Shown: positions 17,477 to 25,512 of the stretch, one piece after another
Position numbering within the stretch: position 1 is the first letter of the stretch
How the letters are laid out: each line of letters begins with the position of its first letter
From: a virus
IMG/VR virus record: IMGVR_UViG_3300030419_006268
Coordinates: 1 to 27,951 of that record
Strand: one strand, 5' to 3'
Length of the DNA stretch: 27,951 nucleotides
Notes under the pieces: generated by a model
Database searches by the model: none
Told to the model about the DNA's origin: nothing
What the model saw: the letters and a program-made list of their open reading frames with translations, nothing else
Program-made: the position numbers and the translations under genes

Positions 17477-18952
17477 ATGGCTATAAAAATATACCAAAAA
17501 GAAATAGACGACGGAATCGGTGATCTTGTAAAAAGTACCGCCAGTGTTGCATATTGCTCTGAAGCGACTTTGCACAAAGGCGGTCTAGAATCAGCCAAAG
17601 AAGTCATATCTGATAAAGATATTCTTGACAAGGTGCTGGCGGAGAATAAAGATCAAATAGACCTATATTATCTAGAGTCTGTTTTGGTCTCAACCGGCTG
17701 GAACAAGAATGACGACGTATTCCTCGCTAAGGCGACTTGGAACGCCAGAAATACACCGGAGGATAAGCAATTTAATTTTATGCACGATGAGAATGATATC
17801 ATCGGACATATTACCGGTAGTTATGTGCTCACTAAGGATGGTAAAGCTGTAGCAGATGATGATACAGAAGGTCCAGACGAATTTGACATCATAACGCAAG
17901 CCGTTCTCTACAACAGTTGGACCAACGACGATAATAGAGAGCGAATGGCTAAAATTATTGCTGAAATTGAAGAAGGCAAATGGTACGTTTCTATGGAATG
18001 TCTGTTTGCCGGTTTTGATTATGCACTAACAGATGAGGACGGACACGCCAAAATCTTAGCTAGAGATGAACAGTCTGCGTTCTTGACTAAACACCTCAGA
18101 GCTTACGGCGGAAAGGGTGAATATGAAGGGTACAAGGTTGGCAGAGCCTTGAGAAACATTTCTTTTTCAGGCAAAGGTCTAGTGGCCAAACCAGCTAACC
18201 CAAGAAGTATAATCCTTAAATCTGTCGCGTTCGACATAGACCACAATTCTAATTTCAATATAGGAGAATTTACAATGGCTGATAACGTTTTGGAAAAGCA
18301 GTTAGAAGAAGTTCGAGCAGAACTCGCTGCATCAAAAGCGGAGAACGAAGCTATCAAAGCCCAGATTGAAGAAGCTAAAGACGCTGAGTTCGCTTCTAAG
18401 GTAGAGGCTTTTGAAAGTACTATAAATGATAAAGACTCAAGCATTGCCGAACTGGAAGAAAGCATCAAGAGCACCCAAGCTCGCGTTGCCGAACTAGAAG
18501 ACGCTCTTGCTAAGTCACAAGAAGAACTGACTGTCGCCATGAAAGACATGGAAGACATGAAGATGAAAGAGAAGATGGAAAAGAGAAAAGCTGCTCTTGT
18601 TGAAGCTGGAATCAGCGAAGAAGATGTAGAAGATTCTCTAGCAAGCTTTGACGCTTTGGATGACGAAGCTTTTGATTCTGTCGTTGCTCTTATGGCTCCC
18701 TCAAAAAAGCCAAAAGCAAAAGACGACAAAGAAAATCCTTTTGACAAAAAGAAGAAGGATAAAGATGAAGAAGTTAAAGCTGAAGAAGAAGTTGAAGTAG
18801 ACGAAGAAGAGGCTGAAGCTGAAATTACGCAGGAAGCCTTTGAAGAGGTCGAAACATCGGAAGCAACTTTGGTCGAAGCCGAAGTAGACGAAATGGAAGC
18901 GACCAGAGCTAGTGTTGCTAGCTGGTTAGAAAATAACGTACTTAACAAGTAA
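17477..18952 (+). CDS. prohead protease-scaffold fusion
   Basis: A 491-residue protein with two parts. Residues 1-260 resemble the HK97/T4-type prohead protease fold: FMHDENDIIGHITGSYV (His103 or so) and WYVSMECLFAGFDY (Ser about 174) supply the His and Ser expected for that class, and RNISFSGKGLVAKPANPRS closes the domain. Residues 267-491 are a coiled-coil, lysine/glutamate-rich scaffold (KQLEEVRAELAASKAENEAI, then VKAEEEVEVDEEEAEAE). The scaffold guides capsid assembly and is removed by the protease. The protease call rests on motif spacing only. An internal start gives the scaffold alone (see 18275). Confidence 0.82.
   Translation: MAIKIYQKEIDDGIGDLVKSTASVAYCSEATLHKGGLESAKEVISDKDILDKVLAENKDQIDLYYLESVLVSTGWNKNDDVFLAKATWNARNTPEDKQFNFMHDENDIIGHITGSYVLTKDGKAVADDDTEGPDEFDIITQAVLYNSWTNDDNRERMAKIIAEIEEGKWYVSMECLFAGFDYALTDEDGHAKILARDEQSAFLTKHLRAYGGKGEYEGYKVGRALRNISFSGKGLVAKPANPRSIILKSVAFDIDHNSNFNIGEFTMADNVLEKQLEEVRAELAASKAENEAIKAQIEEAKDAEFASKVEAFESTINDKDSSIAELEESIKSTQARVAELEDALAKSQEELTVAMKDMEDMKMKEKMEKRKAALVEAGISEEDVEDSLASFDALDDEAFDSVVALMAPSKKPKAKDDKENPFDKKKKDKDEEVKAEEEVEVDEEEAEAEITQEAFEEVETSEATLVEAEVDEMEATRASVASWLENNVLNK
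18275..18952 (+). CDS. internal in-frame start for scaffold protein alone
   Basis: ATG at 18275-18277 is residue 267 of the fusion, in frame, with AGGAG (18262-18266) exactly 8 nt upstream. The product (225 residues, MADNVLEKQLEEVRAELAAS onward) is the complete coiled-coil scaffold. This is the nested arrangement known from lambda C/Nu3 and other phages, where protease-scaffold and free scaffold share a C-terminus. Confidence 0.78.
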   Translation: MADNVLEKQLEEVRAELAASKAENEAIKAQIEEAKDAEFASKVEAFESTINDKDSSIAELEESIKSTQARVAELEDALAKSQEELTVAMKDMEDMKMKEKMEKRKAALVEAGISEEDVEDSLASFDALDDEAFDSVVALMAPSKKPKAKDDKENPFDKKKKDKDEEVKAEEEVEVDEEEAEAEITQEAFEEVETSEATLVEAEVDEMEATRASVASWLENNVLNK

Positions 18953-18972
18953 TTTAACAGGAGATTTTAATC

Positions 18973-19485
18973 ATGGCTCTTAAAGCAGATAGATATGAAG
19001 AATCAACAGATATCAGCTTTTTCTACAATGCTGGAACTGCCACTCGCGGCGGCGTTGTTGTTCTAGCTGACCAAGGTCAGGCTTCTGGTGCAGCACTGGA
19101 TCAGGGCGAAAACCTCGTAGAGTATAAGAAGGCAACCGGCGCATCCATCGCCGTTGGAGTTCTTCTTAACGACGTTGTCAATAAAGACCTTACTAGAACT
19201 CATCTTAACCAATACAAAGATGAAGTTCAAAAGGGCGGAAAAGTTACTGTTATGACTCGTGGTTGGGTTGTGACAAGCAATATTGACGGAACACCTAAAG
19301 CTGGAGACATTGCTTATGCCTCTAATGAGAATGTATCAGCACATATAGCTGGCAATATTACGCCGACTGTTATTCCGAACGGATCTGGTAATTTGGCTAT
19401 TGGCCGATTTATGTCCCGTAAGGATGCAGACGGATATGCCAAAGTGTATATCAACCTTCCGTTGGCCGCCAATTCCATTAACTAA
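18973..19485 (+). CDS. probable capsid decoration/stabilisation protein
   Basis: A 170-residue protein starting MALKADRYEESTDISFFYNA behind AGGAG. It is glycine- and valine-rich, with segments such as TRGGVVVLADQGQASG, GASIAVGVLLNDVVNK, GGKVTVMTRGWVVTSN, PKAGDIAYAS and AIGRFMSRKDADGYAKVYIN. These match the small beta-rich proteins (DUF2190 type) that sit between scaffold and major capsid genes. It probably trims or cements the capsid surface, like lambda gpD in role and not in sequence. The position between scaffold and capsid genes supports this. Confidence 0.8.
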   Translation: MALKADRYEESTDISFFYNAGTATRGGVVVLADQGQASGAALDQGENLVEYKKATGASIAVGVLLNDVVNKDLTRTHLNQYKDEVQKGGKVTVMTRGWVVTSNIDGTPKAGDIAYASNENVSAHIAGNITPTVIPNGSGNLAIGRFMSRKDADGYAKVYINLPLAANSIN

Positions 19486-19511
19486 TCGCCCATAAATAAG
19501 GAGATAATAAT

Positions 19512-20525
19512 ATGTCACTTACAGAAAGACCTAGTGATGAATTCATTTCATTGCTTAAAAAATCGGGCGACAGCGATCAAAACGTCGCATACGCCGCTCA
19601 GAGAGAGTTTGCTAAGGCGCTTGAATTACCTTTGCGTAAAGGTGTTCTTGTCGGAAATATTCTTGGCGATATCTTTGAAACTATTAATGTCGAGCCGGGA
19701 GCCTCTACTGAGTATCCTCTCGATCTGATTTCTCCCGGACTTGAAGGTGAGCATGTAGCTTACACCAATCCGGGTCATGGTCGCGTACCTGAAAGAGCGG
19801 TAGAGAGCGACTATGTCATGATCCCGACTTACAGCATCACAAGTAGCATCGACTACTTACTTCGTTATGCTCGTGAAGCTCGTTGGGATATTGTTGGTCG
19901 CGCTATGCAGGTGCTTGAAGCTGGATTCGTTAAAAAGATGAACGATGACGGCTGGCACACGCTGCTTGCAGCAGGCGTTGACCGAAACATTTTGGTGTAC
20001 GATGGCGATGCCACGGCTGGAATGTTTAGCAAGCGATTGGTTTCCTTGATGCAGACTGTTATGCGACGAAATGCGGGCGGTAACACTGGATCAGCTAATC
20101 GCGGTCGTCTTACTGACCTCTACGTCTCTCCAGAGGCTCTTGAGGACGTAAGAAACTGGGGACTTGACCAGATTGACGAAGTAACTCGTCGAGAGATCTA
20201 CACTGCCAGCGAAGGTGGTGCTCCCATCACGCGTATCTTTGGCGTGAACTTGCATGATCTCGATGAACTTGGTGAAGGTCAAGAATACCAGACTTTCTTC
20301 TCAGCATCAGATGGCCTTGGAGGTTCTTTGCAATCTTCAGACGTTGAACTGGTTGTTGGTCTTGATCAAGGCGCTAATGATAGCTTTATCATGCCAATGA
20401 AGCAGCAAGTAGAAATCTTTGAAGATCCTACGCTTCATCGTCAACAAAGAGCTGGTTACTATGGTTTCGCTGAACTTGGATTTGGCGTACTCGATAATAG
20501 ACGGGTCATTCTTGGCTCCTTCTAG
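19512..20525 (+). CDS. major capsid protein
   Basis: A 337-residue protein starting MSLTERPSDEFISLLKKSGD behind AAGGAG. It follows the scaffold and decoration genes and is followed by a strong terminator, the usual place for the capsid gene. It has a helical N-terminus, a central YPLDLISPGLEGEHVAYTNP region, LEAGFVKKMNDDGWHTLLAA (spine-helix-like) and TDLYVSPEALEDVRNW, which recurs in HK97-fold capsids. The C-terminus IFEDPTLHRQQRAGYYGFAE then LGFGVLDNRRVILG is also typical. The pronounced shift to GC-richer codons compared with its neighbours suggests high expression. Confidence 0.88.
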   Translation: MSLTERPSDEFISLLKKSGDSDQNVAYAAQREFAKALELPLRKGVLVGNILGDIFETINVEPGASTEYPLDLISPGLEGEHVAYTNPGHGRVPERAVESDYVMIPTYSITSSIDYLLRYAREARWDIVGRAMQVLEAGFVKKMNDDGWHTLLAAGVDRNILVYDGDATAGMFSKRLVSLMQTVMRRNAGGNTGSANRGRLTDLYVSPEALEDVRNWGLDQIDEVTRREIYTASEGGAPITRIFGVNLHDLDELGEGQEYQTFFSASDGLGGSLQSSDVELVVGLDQGANDSFIMPMKQQVEIFEDPTLHRQQRAGYYGFAELGFGVLDNRRVILGSF

Positions 20526-20556
20526 TATCAATTAAATATTGACCGCTACCTTAAAG

Positions 20557-20593
20557 AGAGTCACTTCCATTTTTTTGGGAGTGGCTCTTTTTT
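20557..20593 (+). terminator. rho-independent terminator after the capsid gene
   Basis: AGAGTCACTTCC (20557-20568), an 8-nt loop, GGGAGTGGCTCT (20577-20588) and a run of T. It is the clearest terminator in the window and separates the head genes from the fibre genes. Confidence 0.92.
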
Positions 20594-20602
20594 GTGTATA
20601 AT
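20593..20602 (+). promoter_or_regulatory. candidate late promoter box L4
   Basis: TGTGTATAAT begins at the end of the T-run of the terminator, 49 nt upstream of the next gene. It is identical to box L3, so a new late transcript probably starts here. Confidence 0.6.
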
Positions 20603-20650
20603 ACTATATAATAAAACCTCGTTTTTAGGACTTTACTAGGAGTTTTAACT

Positions 20651-21169
20651 ATGGCAGCTTTATCAGATTACTTAGAATCTGGACTTTTACACCACATTTT
20701 TAGAGGGCAAAGTTTTCCAAAACCAGAAAATATTGCTATTGCCCTAACTAGCGGTGTGCCAAGTGATGCAAACACCGGAGTTTCACACTATCAGATGGGT
20801 GGGGCTTATGACGCAAGCCTACTACCAGAACTCCCCTCTGGAGACGCAAATGGCAACGATACTGGTTACAGACGACTAAGCCTTGGTAAACCACTCACTG
20901 CTGGAAATGGTATTTGGACATATCATGAAGATGACCATGAAGCAGGCAGCGGGTTAATAAAAAATACTGATTCTTTATTGTTTGACGCTGGAGATGGTGC
21001 TCCAGCACTCGTTGACTGGGGATGGGTTTCAGGTATTGCAATCGTTGATTCTGGCGAATATGGTACCGGAAATCTACTTATGCACGCCCAATTAGACAAC
21101 CCCCGTGTTATATATACTGGAGATACTGTAAAGTTTGACTTATCAACTTTACAAATTAGCTTTAAATAA
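20651..21169 (+). CDS. phage tail fibre-type structural protein
   Basis: A 172-residue protein starting MAALSDYLESGLLHHIFRGQ. The opening (LS.YLES.LL.HIFR followed by FPKPENIAIALTSGVPSD) matches a small structural family commonly annotated as tail fibre protein in marine and other tailed phages. It is beta-rich, ending in VKFDLSTLQISFK. ATG is at 20651 behind an AGGAG 8 nt upstream. It starts the tail/fibre unit behind terminator and box L4. Confidence 0.75.
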   Translation: MAALSDYLESGLLHHIFRGQSFPKPENIAIALTSGVPSDANTGVSHYQMGGAYDASLLPELPSGDANGNDTGYRRLSLGKPLTAGNGIWTYHEDDHEAGSGLIKNTDSLLFDAGDGAPALVDWGWVSGIAIVDSGEYGTGNLLMHAQLDNPRVIYTGDTVKFDLSTLQISFK

Positions 21170-21189
21170 AAACAATAAAGGTTGCTTGA

Positions 21190-22845
21190 ATGACTATTCT
21201 ATCTAAGTCTGAGTATATAGCAAAAATAAATGGTTTATTACCAGACAACTCTACTCAACAAATCTCACCAGAAGATTTAAGAGAAAGTCTTGTTGATTTA
21301 ATAGACTCTGTTCATCTATTCTTAGATGGAAACGAAATTATAAGTGCCAATTTCGCCTCTCCTGATTTCAGGACGACGAGGGGTGGGGACTGGGCTTTAG
21401 GTAAAATGTCGCTTGCTAATAGGCTAAGTATTGATAATACGGCCTATGGCTATTATGCACTTGGGGCTAACTATGTAAGTAGCGGAAATACCGCTATTGG
21501 CTCTTACGCGCTTGGCTGTAACCTACAGGGTACACACAATGTAGCCGTTGGCTATAACGCGGTAGCTGGAAATGTTAATGGCTCAGGCAATGTGGGGATA
21601 GGGAACTTTTCCCTGATGACCAATAAGCATGGCGATTTTAACATAGCCATAGGTCACGGGGCTGCCTTCTATGCATCAGGAAATGAGAATAATAAGTTTT
21701 TCTTAGGCTCTTATCCGGGTTTTGATCAAGATCACACATGTGACATTGAGCTTTCTGGTAACAAAAACCCTCTTCTGTATGGAGAGCTAGATAATTTAAG
21801 ACTTGGGGTTGCAGTTCCTTCAACGCACGCTGATGGAGGAACATTGCAGGTCTCTGGTGACATTACTCCCCTCTGGAGCGGGGTGAACAATATTGGAACG
21901 TCTAAATATTCTTGGGGTTCTATAAACGAGGTTGTTCACTTCTCTGGCGGGGAGAATGGCCCTTTTGTTGGCATAAATACCGTAAGTCCTTCTGGAGCAC
22001 AAGGTATCATGACCGTTCAGGGTCATGTTGTTCCAGTAGAAGACAGCATATACTCTTTAGGTCATAGAGAACTGAAGTGGGACGGGTGGTTTAACGACGT
22101 TGTAATTAGCGGACAGCTACACGCAAACGATGTTAATTATAATCATATAAATGAATGCCTGTATGATTGTAAGACCCTACACTTAGCAACCAGTGGATTC
22201 TGCAATAATGATGACTTAGGTTTTCATAATGACGCTATATGCGGATATCTTAGTGATGAAGCTATCGACGGTGGCGGTTTTGAGATACACTCTAGCGGAT
22301 CTGACTATCAGAGAGATTACAAGTTTCTATTTAAGTTTCCTGACTCCACGATAAAGTCCTGCGCCTTAGAAGTGGATGACCACTACTCCAGAGCTAGATG
22401 GCAGTCAAATATTTCTCTAGAAGTTGTATCAGGAAGGCATGTACAAACGGAAAGAGTGTTAGGGCCGAGAGACAAATTGTCCCTAGTAACTCATAGTGGC
22501 TGCTTTGGCATTGGCATAAGAACAGACTTCCTTGATTCAGGCAACCATCTAGGTTTTGGATCAATGGAAATTATAGACAGTGGCTATTGCAATAAAGACA
22601 TTGACTTCCTATCGCCTTCAGGTGATTATTTACTGACAGACGGGAATCCTAGCGGACACGACCTTTCTGTCCTCTTTGGTAGCGTAGATTCCGGGGTACA
22701 GATCTCTAATCAATTCGCCTCTAGGATAAAAAGCTGCAATACTTTACGAGGCTTTAGCTGGGTTTACCATGACGAGATAGATAAGCTGGCCTCCAATTGT
22801 GATGATAGCAATTCAGCCTTAGCCTCTATTCCATTACCCGGATAA
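21190..22845 (+). CDS. tail fibre protein with YadA-like head repeats
   Basis: A 551-residue protein. Residues 83-159 contain five repeats with an exact 17-residue period beginning NTAYGYYAL (83), NTAIGSYAL (100), NVAVGYNAV (117), NVGIGNFSL (134) and NIAIGHGAA (151). This is the left-handed beta-roll repeat of trimeric adhesins and many phage fibres. The N-terminal 60 residues, with SPEDLRESLVDLIDSV, could attach to the virion. The later part is beta-rich with repeated SG-rich turns. It probably forms a trimeric fibre and may recognise the host surface. It has AAAGG about 9 nt upstream of the start. Confidence 0.82.
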   Translation: MTILSKSEYIAKINGLLPDNSTQQISPEDLRESLVDLIDSVHLFLDGNEIISANFASPDFRTTRGGDWALGKMSLANRLSIDNTAYGYYALGANYVSSGNTAIGSYALGCNLQGTHNVAVGYNAVAGNVNGSGNVGIGNFSLMTNKHGDFNIAIGHGAAFYASGNENNKFFLGSYPGFDQDHTCDIELSGNKNPLLYGELDNLRLGVAVPSTHADGGTLQVSGDITPLWSGVNNIGTSKYSWGSINEVVHFSGGENGPFVGINTVSPSGAQGIMTVQGHVVPVEDSIYSLGHRELKWDGWFNDVVISGQLHANDVNYNHINECLYDCKTLHLATSGFCNNDDLGFHNDAICGYLSDEAIDGGGFEIHSSGSDYQRDYKFLFKFPDSTIKSCALEVDDHYSRARWQSNISLEVVSGRHVQTERVLGPRDKLSLVTHSGCFGIGIRTDFLDSGNHLGFGSMEIIDSGYCNKDIDFLSPSGDYLLTDGNPSGHDLSVLFGSVDSGVQISNQFASRIKSCNTLRGFSWVYHDEIDKLASNCDDSNSALASIPLPG

Positions 22846-22865
22846 CAAATAAAAAGGTTTATTAG

Positions 22866-25502
22866 ATGAAAGATAGATTTTCACTACATGTACACGATGG
22901 GCAGAGCGAGATACTCGAAGCCCTGACCGTTATGAGAAATGGGTTTACCAGATCGCAATCCGGTCTGGTTGGGGTGACCAACGTTACTCATGCGGAAGAC
23001 GAGCAGCCCACACTGCCAGAAACGATATTTAACGTTCAGACTACCGGTGACTCTACCGTGAGATTTGCTAGCGTTTCTAGCTCAAACAGTGTTCTACAGT
23101 TATTAGGTAACGGAAACACGAGAGCTTCAGGTCTTGAAATATCCTATTCTCCATCAAATGATTATATAAATTTTTCTCACTTGAGGCCTAGCGGGTGTGC
23201 CGGTATAGAATCTGGCTTCATGGTAGTCACACCAAATAACTTTGTGGGAATCGGTACGACTAAATTTAAAAATTCTTACAAGTTTACACCAAATTCCCCG
23301 CTTACCATCTGGCATAGCGGAACTACTAATAGCGGAACGATAGCTTTAAAAGAACAGCAAACCTCTCCTGAAGGTACCTCCAGCTTTGGTAAAATCTTTG
23401 TTAAACCAGACATCGGCTGCTCCAACCGCCAAAGCTTCTTTTTCTTAGATGATCAAGGCAACGAGTTTAATCTTTCCCATCCTACCGGAATGGTCCAAGC
23501 GGATTCCGAGAGGTTGAACACTTACGCCGGTTATCAAGCCCCTTTTTCAGAATGGTTGTGCGAAGAAAATCCTTCACTGAAGTGTAATACCACGTATGGC
23601 CATGCGGCTGGATGGTATCTAACCACCGGAGACAATAACACCCTAATTGGATGTAAGGCTGGTAGTGGCGTAACACTCGGAGAAAAGAACGTAGTTGTAG
23701 GCGCAAACAACCTTACCCACCGCAATACATCGAACTGCGTGATTATAGGTACGAACCTGATTTCCCCAGACGACGTAACAGAAGACCATCAAGGTGAATA
23801 CTTTTCCAACAATATTCTCATAGGTCAAGATATAGAGTTCGACACCTTAAATAATAGTCATGCATTACTGATAGGGTTTGGCGATGACCCCGTAATTCAG
23901 GGTGGCCTTGGTGGAGATCAAAATAGATTCCTTGCAGTAAAATCAATTGCGGGCCACGAAGCGTTTTTAGCGGTTAATGACGCTAATAATTCTTTTGCGA
24001 CAAAGATAACAGAAAAAGAAGAGACTACAACCGTAGGGACCACCAATGTAGGACAGTTTCTGTTTAGTGATAATACTTCTGCCCTACAACATAAGGGCAT
24101 GGCATCCCTTAGATTTGAAAATAGATTTGCTCACAAACAAACGCTCGTTGACTTTGTTCCTAGCGGCAATGTCCCGACTACATCTCCGTCTTGGTATCTA
24201 CCAACCTACGACACTCCATATATAGCAGTAAGTGGAGACATAAGAGTTCTAGGAGCTATCAGGTTTGCTAACGGTACAGTTTTAGAGTCAGCTCAAGACT
24301 TCCAAATAGAAGCAACATCTGGCGTTGGAAAGAGAACCTCCGCAACCACATCTTCTTTTATACTTGATTTTGATGAGCTTTCTATGGCTCATTCTTTAAC
24401 TCCAAGTATAGATACTACTGCTAGTTACTTTGCGTTAGAGGTTCCTTCTGGTAGCAGTAGGTTTGTAGGTAAGTTTAGCTTAGACTCTATTGCACAACAC
24501 ATAACAAGTGGTTATGCCAGTGTCGCAAATAATTGCAATCTTATATTTGCAGATGCGGGCTCAGAAGTTGAAATTGATTCCGTAAATAACTCCGGCATGG
24601 TATTCATTGGTTGTGGCGTAGGCGTTAATTCTACCGGTTGGAAAAATGGTATCTTCTTAGGGCCAGAAGCGGGTGTCAATAGCGTTACCCCAAATACCAA
24701 TCTCGCAACAGATACGTCTCCGGTATTTATTGGTTATAGAGCAGGTTATGATTCTGACAGCTTAGAGAACACTATCGCCATTGGTAGCAACGCAGGTAAA
24801 AACGCAGACGCCTCTTCAGACTCTATATTTATAGGCTCTAATGCCGGTTTAAATGCTTCTGGAAATAGAAATTGTATAGGTATAGGTGAGTTTGCACTGG
24901 ATGGCGAGGAGACTCCGGGACATGATTCTCTATACGGAAATAACAACATAGAGATTGTTACCGGCCTAAGAAGCAATCAAAGACTGTTCTACGCAAGTGG
25001 AAATGTAAATTCACGAATTAATATACAAAATGTGATCGCGGGAAATCACGGAAGAAGGATGATTTCCATAGGCGATGGCAGACTATCTCCGCAAGCCCCT
25101 CTTGAAGTAAGAAGAGATGTAGGATTAACTGGACATGCTGACACCGATAATATCCAAGCTTGGCAAAATAACGATGTTACGGTCAGTAGAGTAGACGCTT
25201 CCGGTGACTACATAAGAAGAGACGAGCAGGGGTCAGACGCTTGGTTTGGTCAGTATGAAGGCTTTATGGTTGACTATATTTATGCTCCGGATTCTTATAC
25301 AACGCCCAAGAGTGGCGTCATGAGGACAAGGACATATAAAAATGGGTTTGCTGCGGACAAGCTCATATGGGTAACAAATAGAGACACAAAACTAAACATT
25401 CATGGGGAAGGAGCTACGGGTGGAGCAGCATTTGTTGTAACTAACAGGGTAAATGGAGAAAACAGGCCTATTTATGTAAGCTGCTCTGGCGATGGATCTT
25501 AG
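22866..25502 (+). CDS. large tail fibre/adhesin protein
   Basis: An 878-residue protein with the same kind of beta-roll repeats as the preceding fibre: a first block around residues 255-330 (NTLIGCKAGSG, NVVVGANNL, NCVIIGTNL) and a second block around 570-690 (SGMVFIGCGVG, SPVFIGYRAGYDS, NTIAIGSNAGKNA, DSIFIGSNAGLNA, NCIGIGEFALDG). Between and after them are SG- and NN-rich beta segments. The N-terminus MKDRFSLHVHDGQSEILEAL may be a docking region. It is likely a second trimeric fibre or a baseplate-bound adhesin. ATG lies 9 nt behind AAAAGG. Confidence 0.8.
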   Translation: MKDRFSLHVHDGQSEILEALTVMRNGFTRSQSGLVGVTNVTHAEDEQPTLPETIFNVQTTGDSTVRFASVSSSNSVLQLLGNGNTRASGLEISYSPSNDYINFSHLRPSGCAGIESGFMVVTPNNFVGIGTTKFKNSYKFTPNSPLTIWHSGTTNSGTIALKEQQTSPEGTSSFGKIFVKPDIGCSNRQSFFFLDDQGNEFNLSHPTGMVQADSERLNTYAGYQAPFSEWLCEENPSLKCNTTYGHAAGWYLTTGDNNTLIGCKAGSGVTLGEKNVVVGANNLTHRNTSNCVIIGTNLISPDDVTEDHQGEYFSNNILIGQDIEFDTLNNSHALLIGFGDDPVIQGGLGGDQNRFLAVKSIAGHEAFLAVNDANNSFATKITEKEETTTVGTTNVGQFLFSDNTSALQHKGMASLRFENRFAHKQTLVDFVPSGNVPTTSPSWYLPTYDTPYIAVSGDIRVLGAIRFANGTVLESAQDFQIEATSGVGKRTSATTSSFILDFDELSMAHSLTPSIDTTASYFALEVPSGSSRFVGKFSLDSIAQHITSGYASVANNCNLIFADAGSEVEIDSVNNSGMVFIGCGVGVNSTGWKNGIFLGPEAGVNSVTPNTNLATDTSPVFIGYRAGYDSDSLENTIAIGSNAGKNADASSDSIFIGSNAGLNASGNRNCIGIGEFALDGEETPGHDSLYGNNNIEIVTGLRSNQRLFYASGNVNSRINIQNVIAGNHGRRMISIGDGRLSPQAPLEVRRDVGLTGHADTDNIQAWQNNDVTVSRVDASGDYIRRDEQGSDAWFGQYEGFMVDYIYAPDSYTTPKSGVMRTRTYKNGFAADKLIWVTNRDTKLNIHGEGATGGAAFVVTNRVNGENRPIYVSCSGDGS

Positions 25503-25512
25503 GAGGCCGTAA

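Noticed and set aside
18103-18948. 281-codon minus-strand frame opposite the scaffold
   Set aside because: It is a serine-rich mirror of the Glu/Lys/Ala codons of the coiled-coil scaffold on the plus strand, with no start signal or domain.
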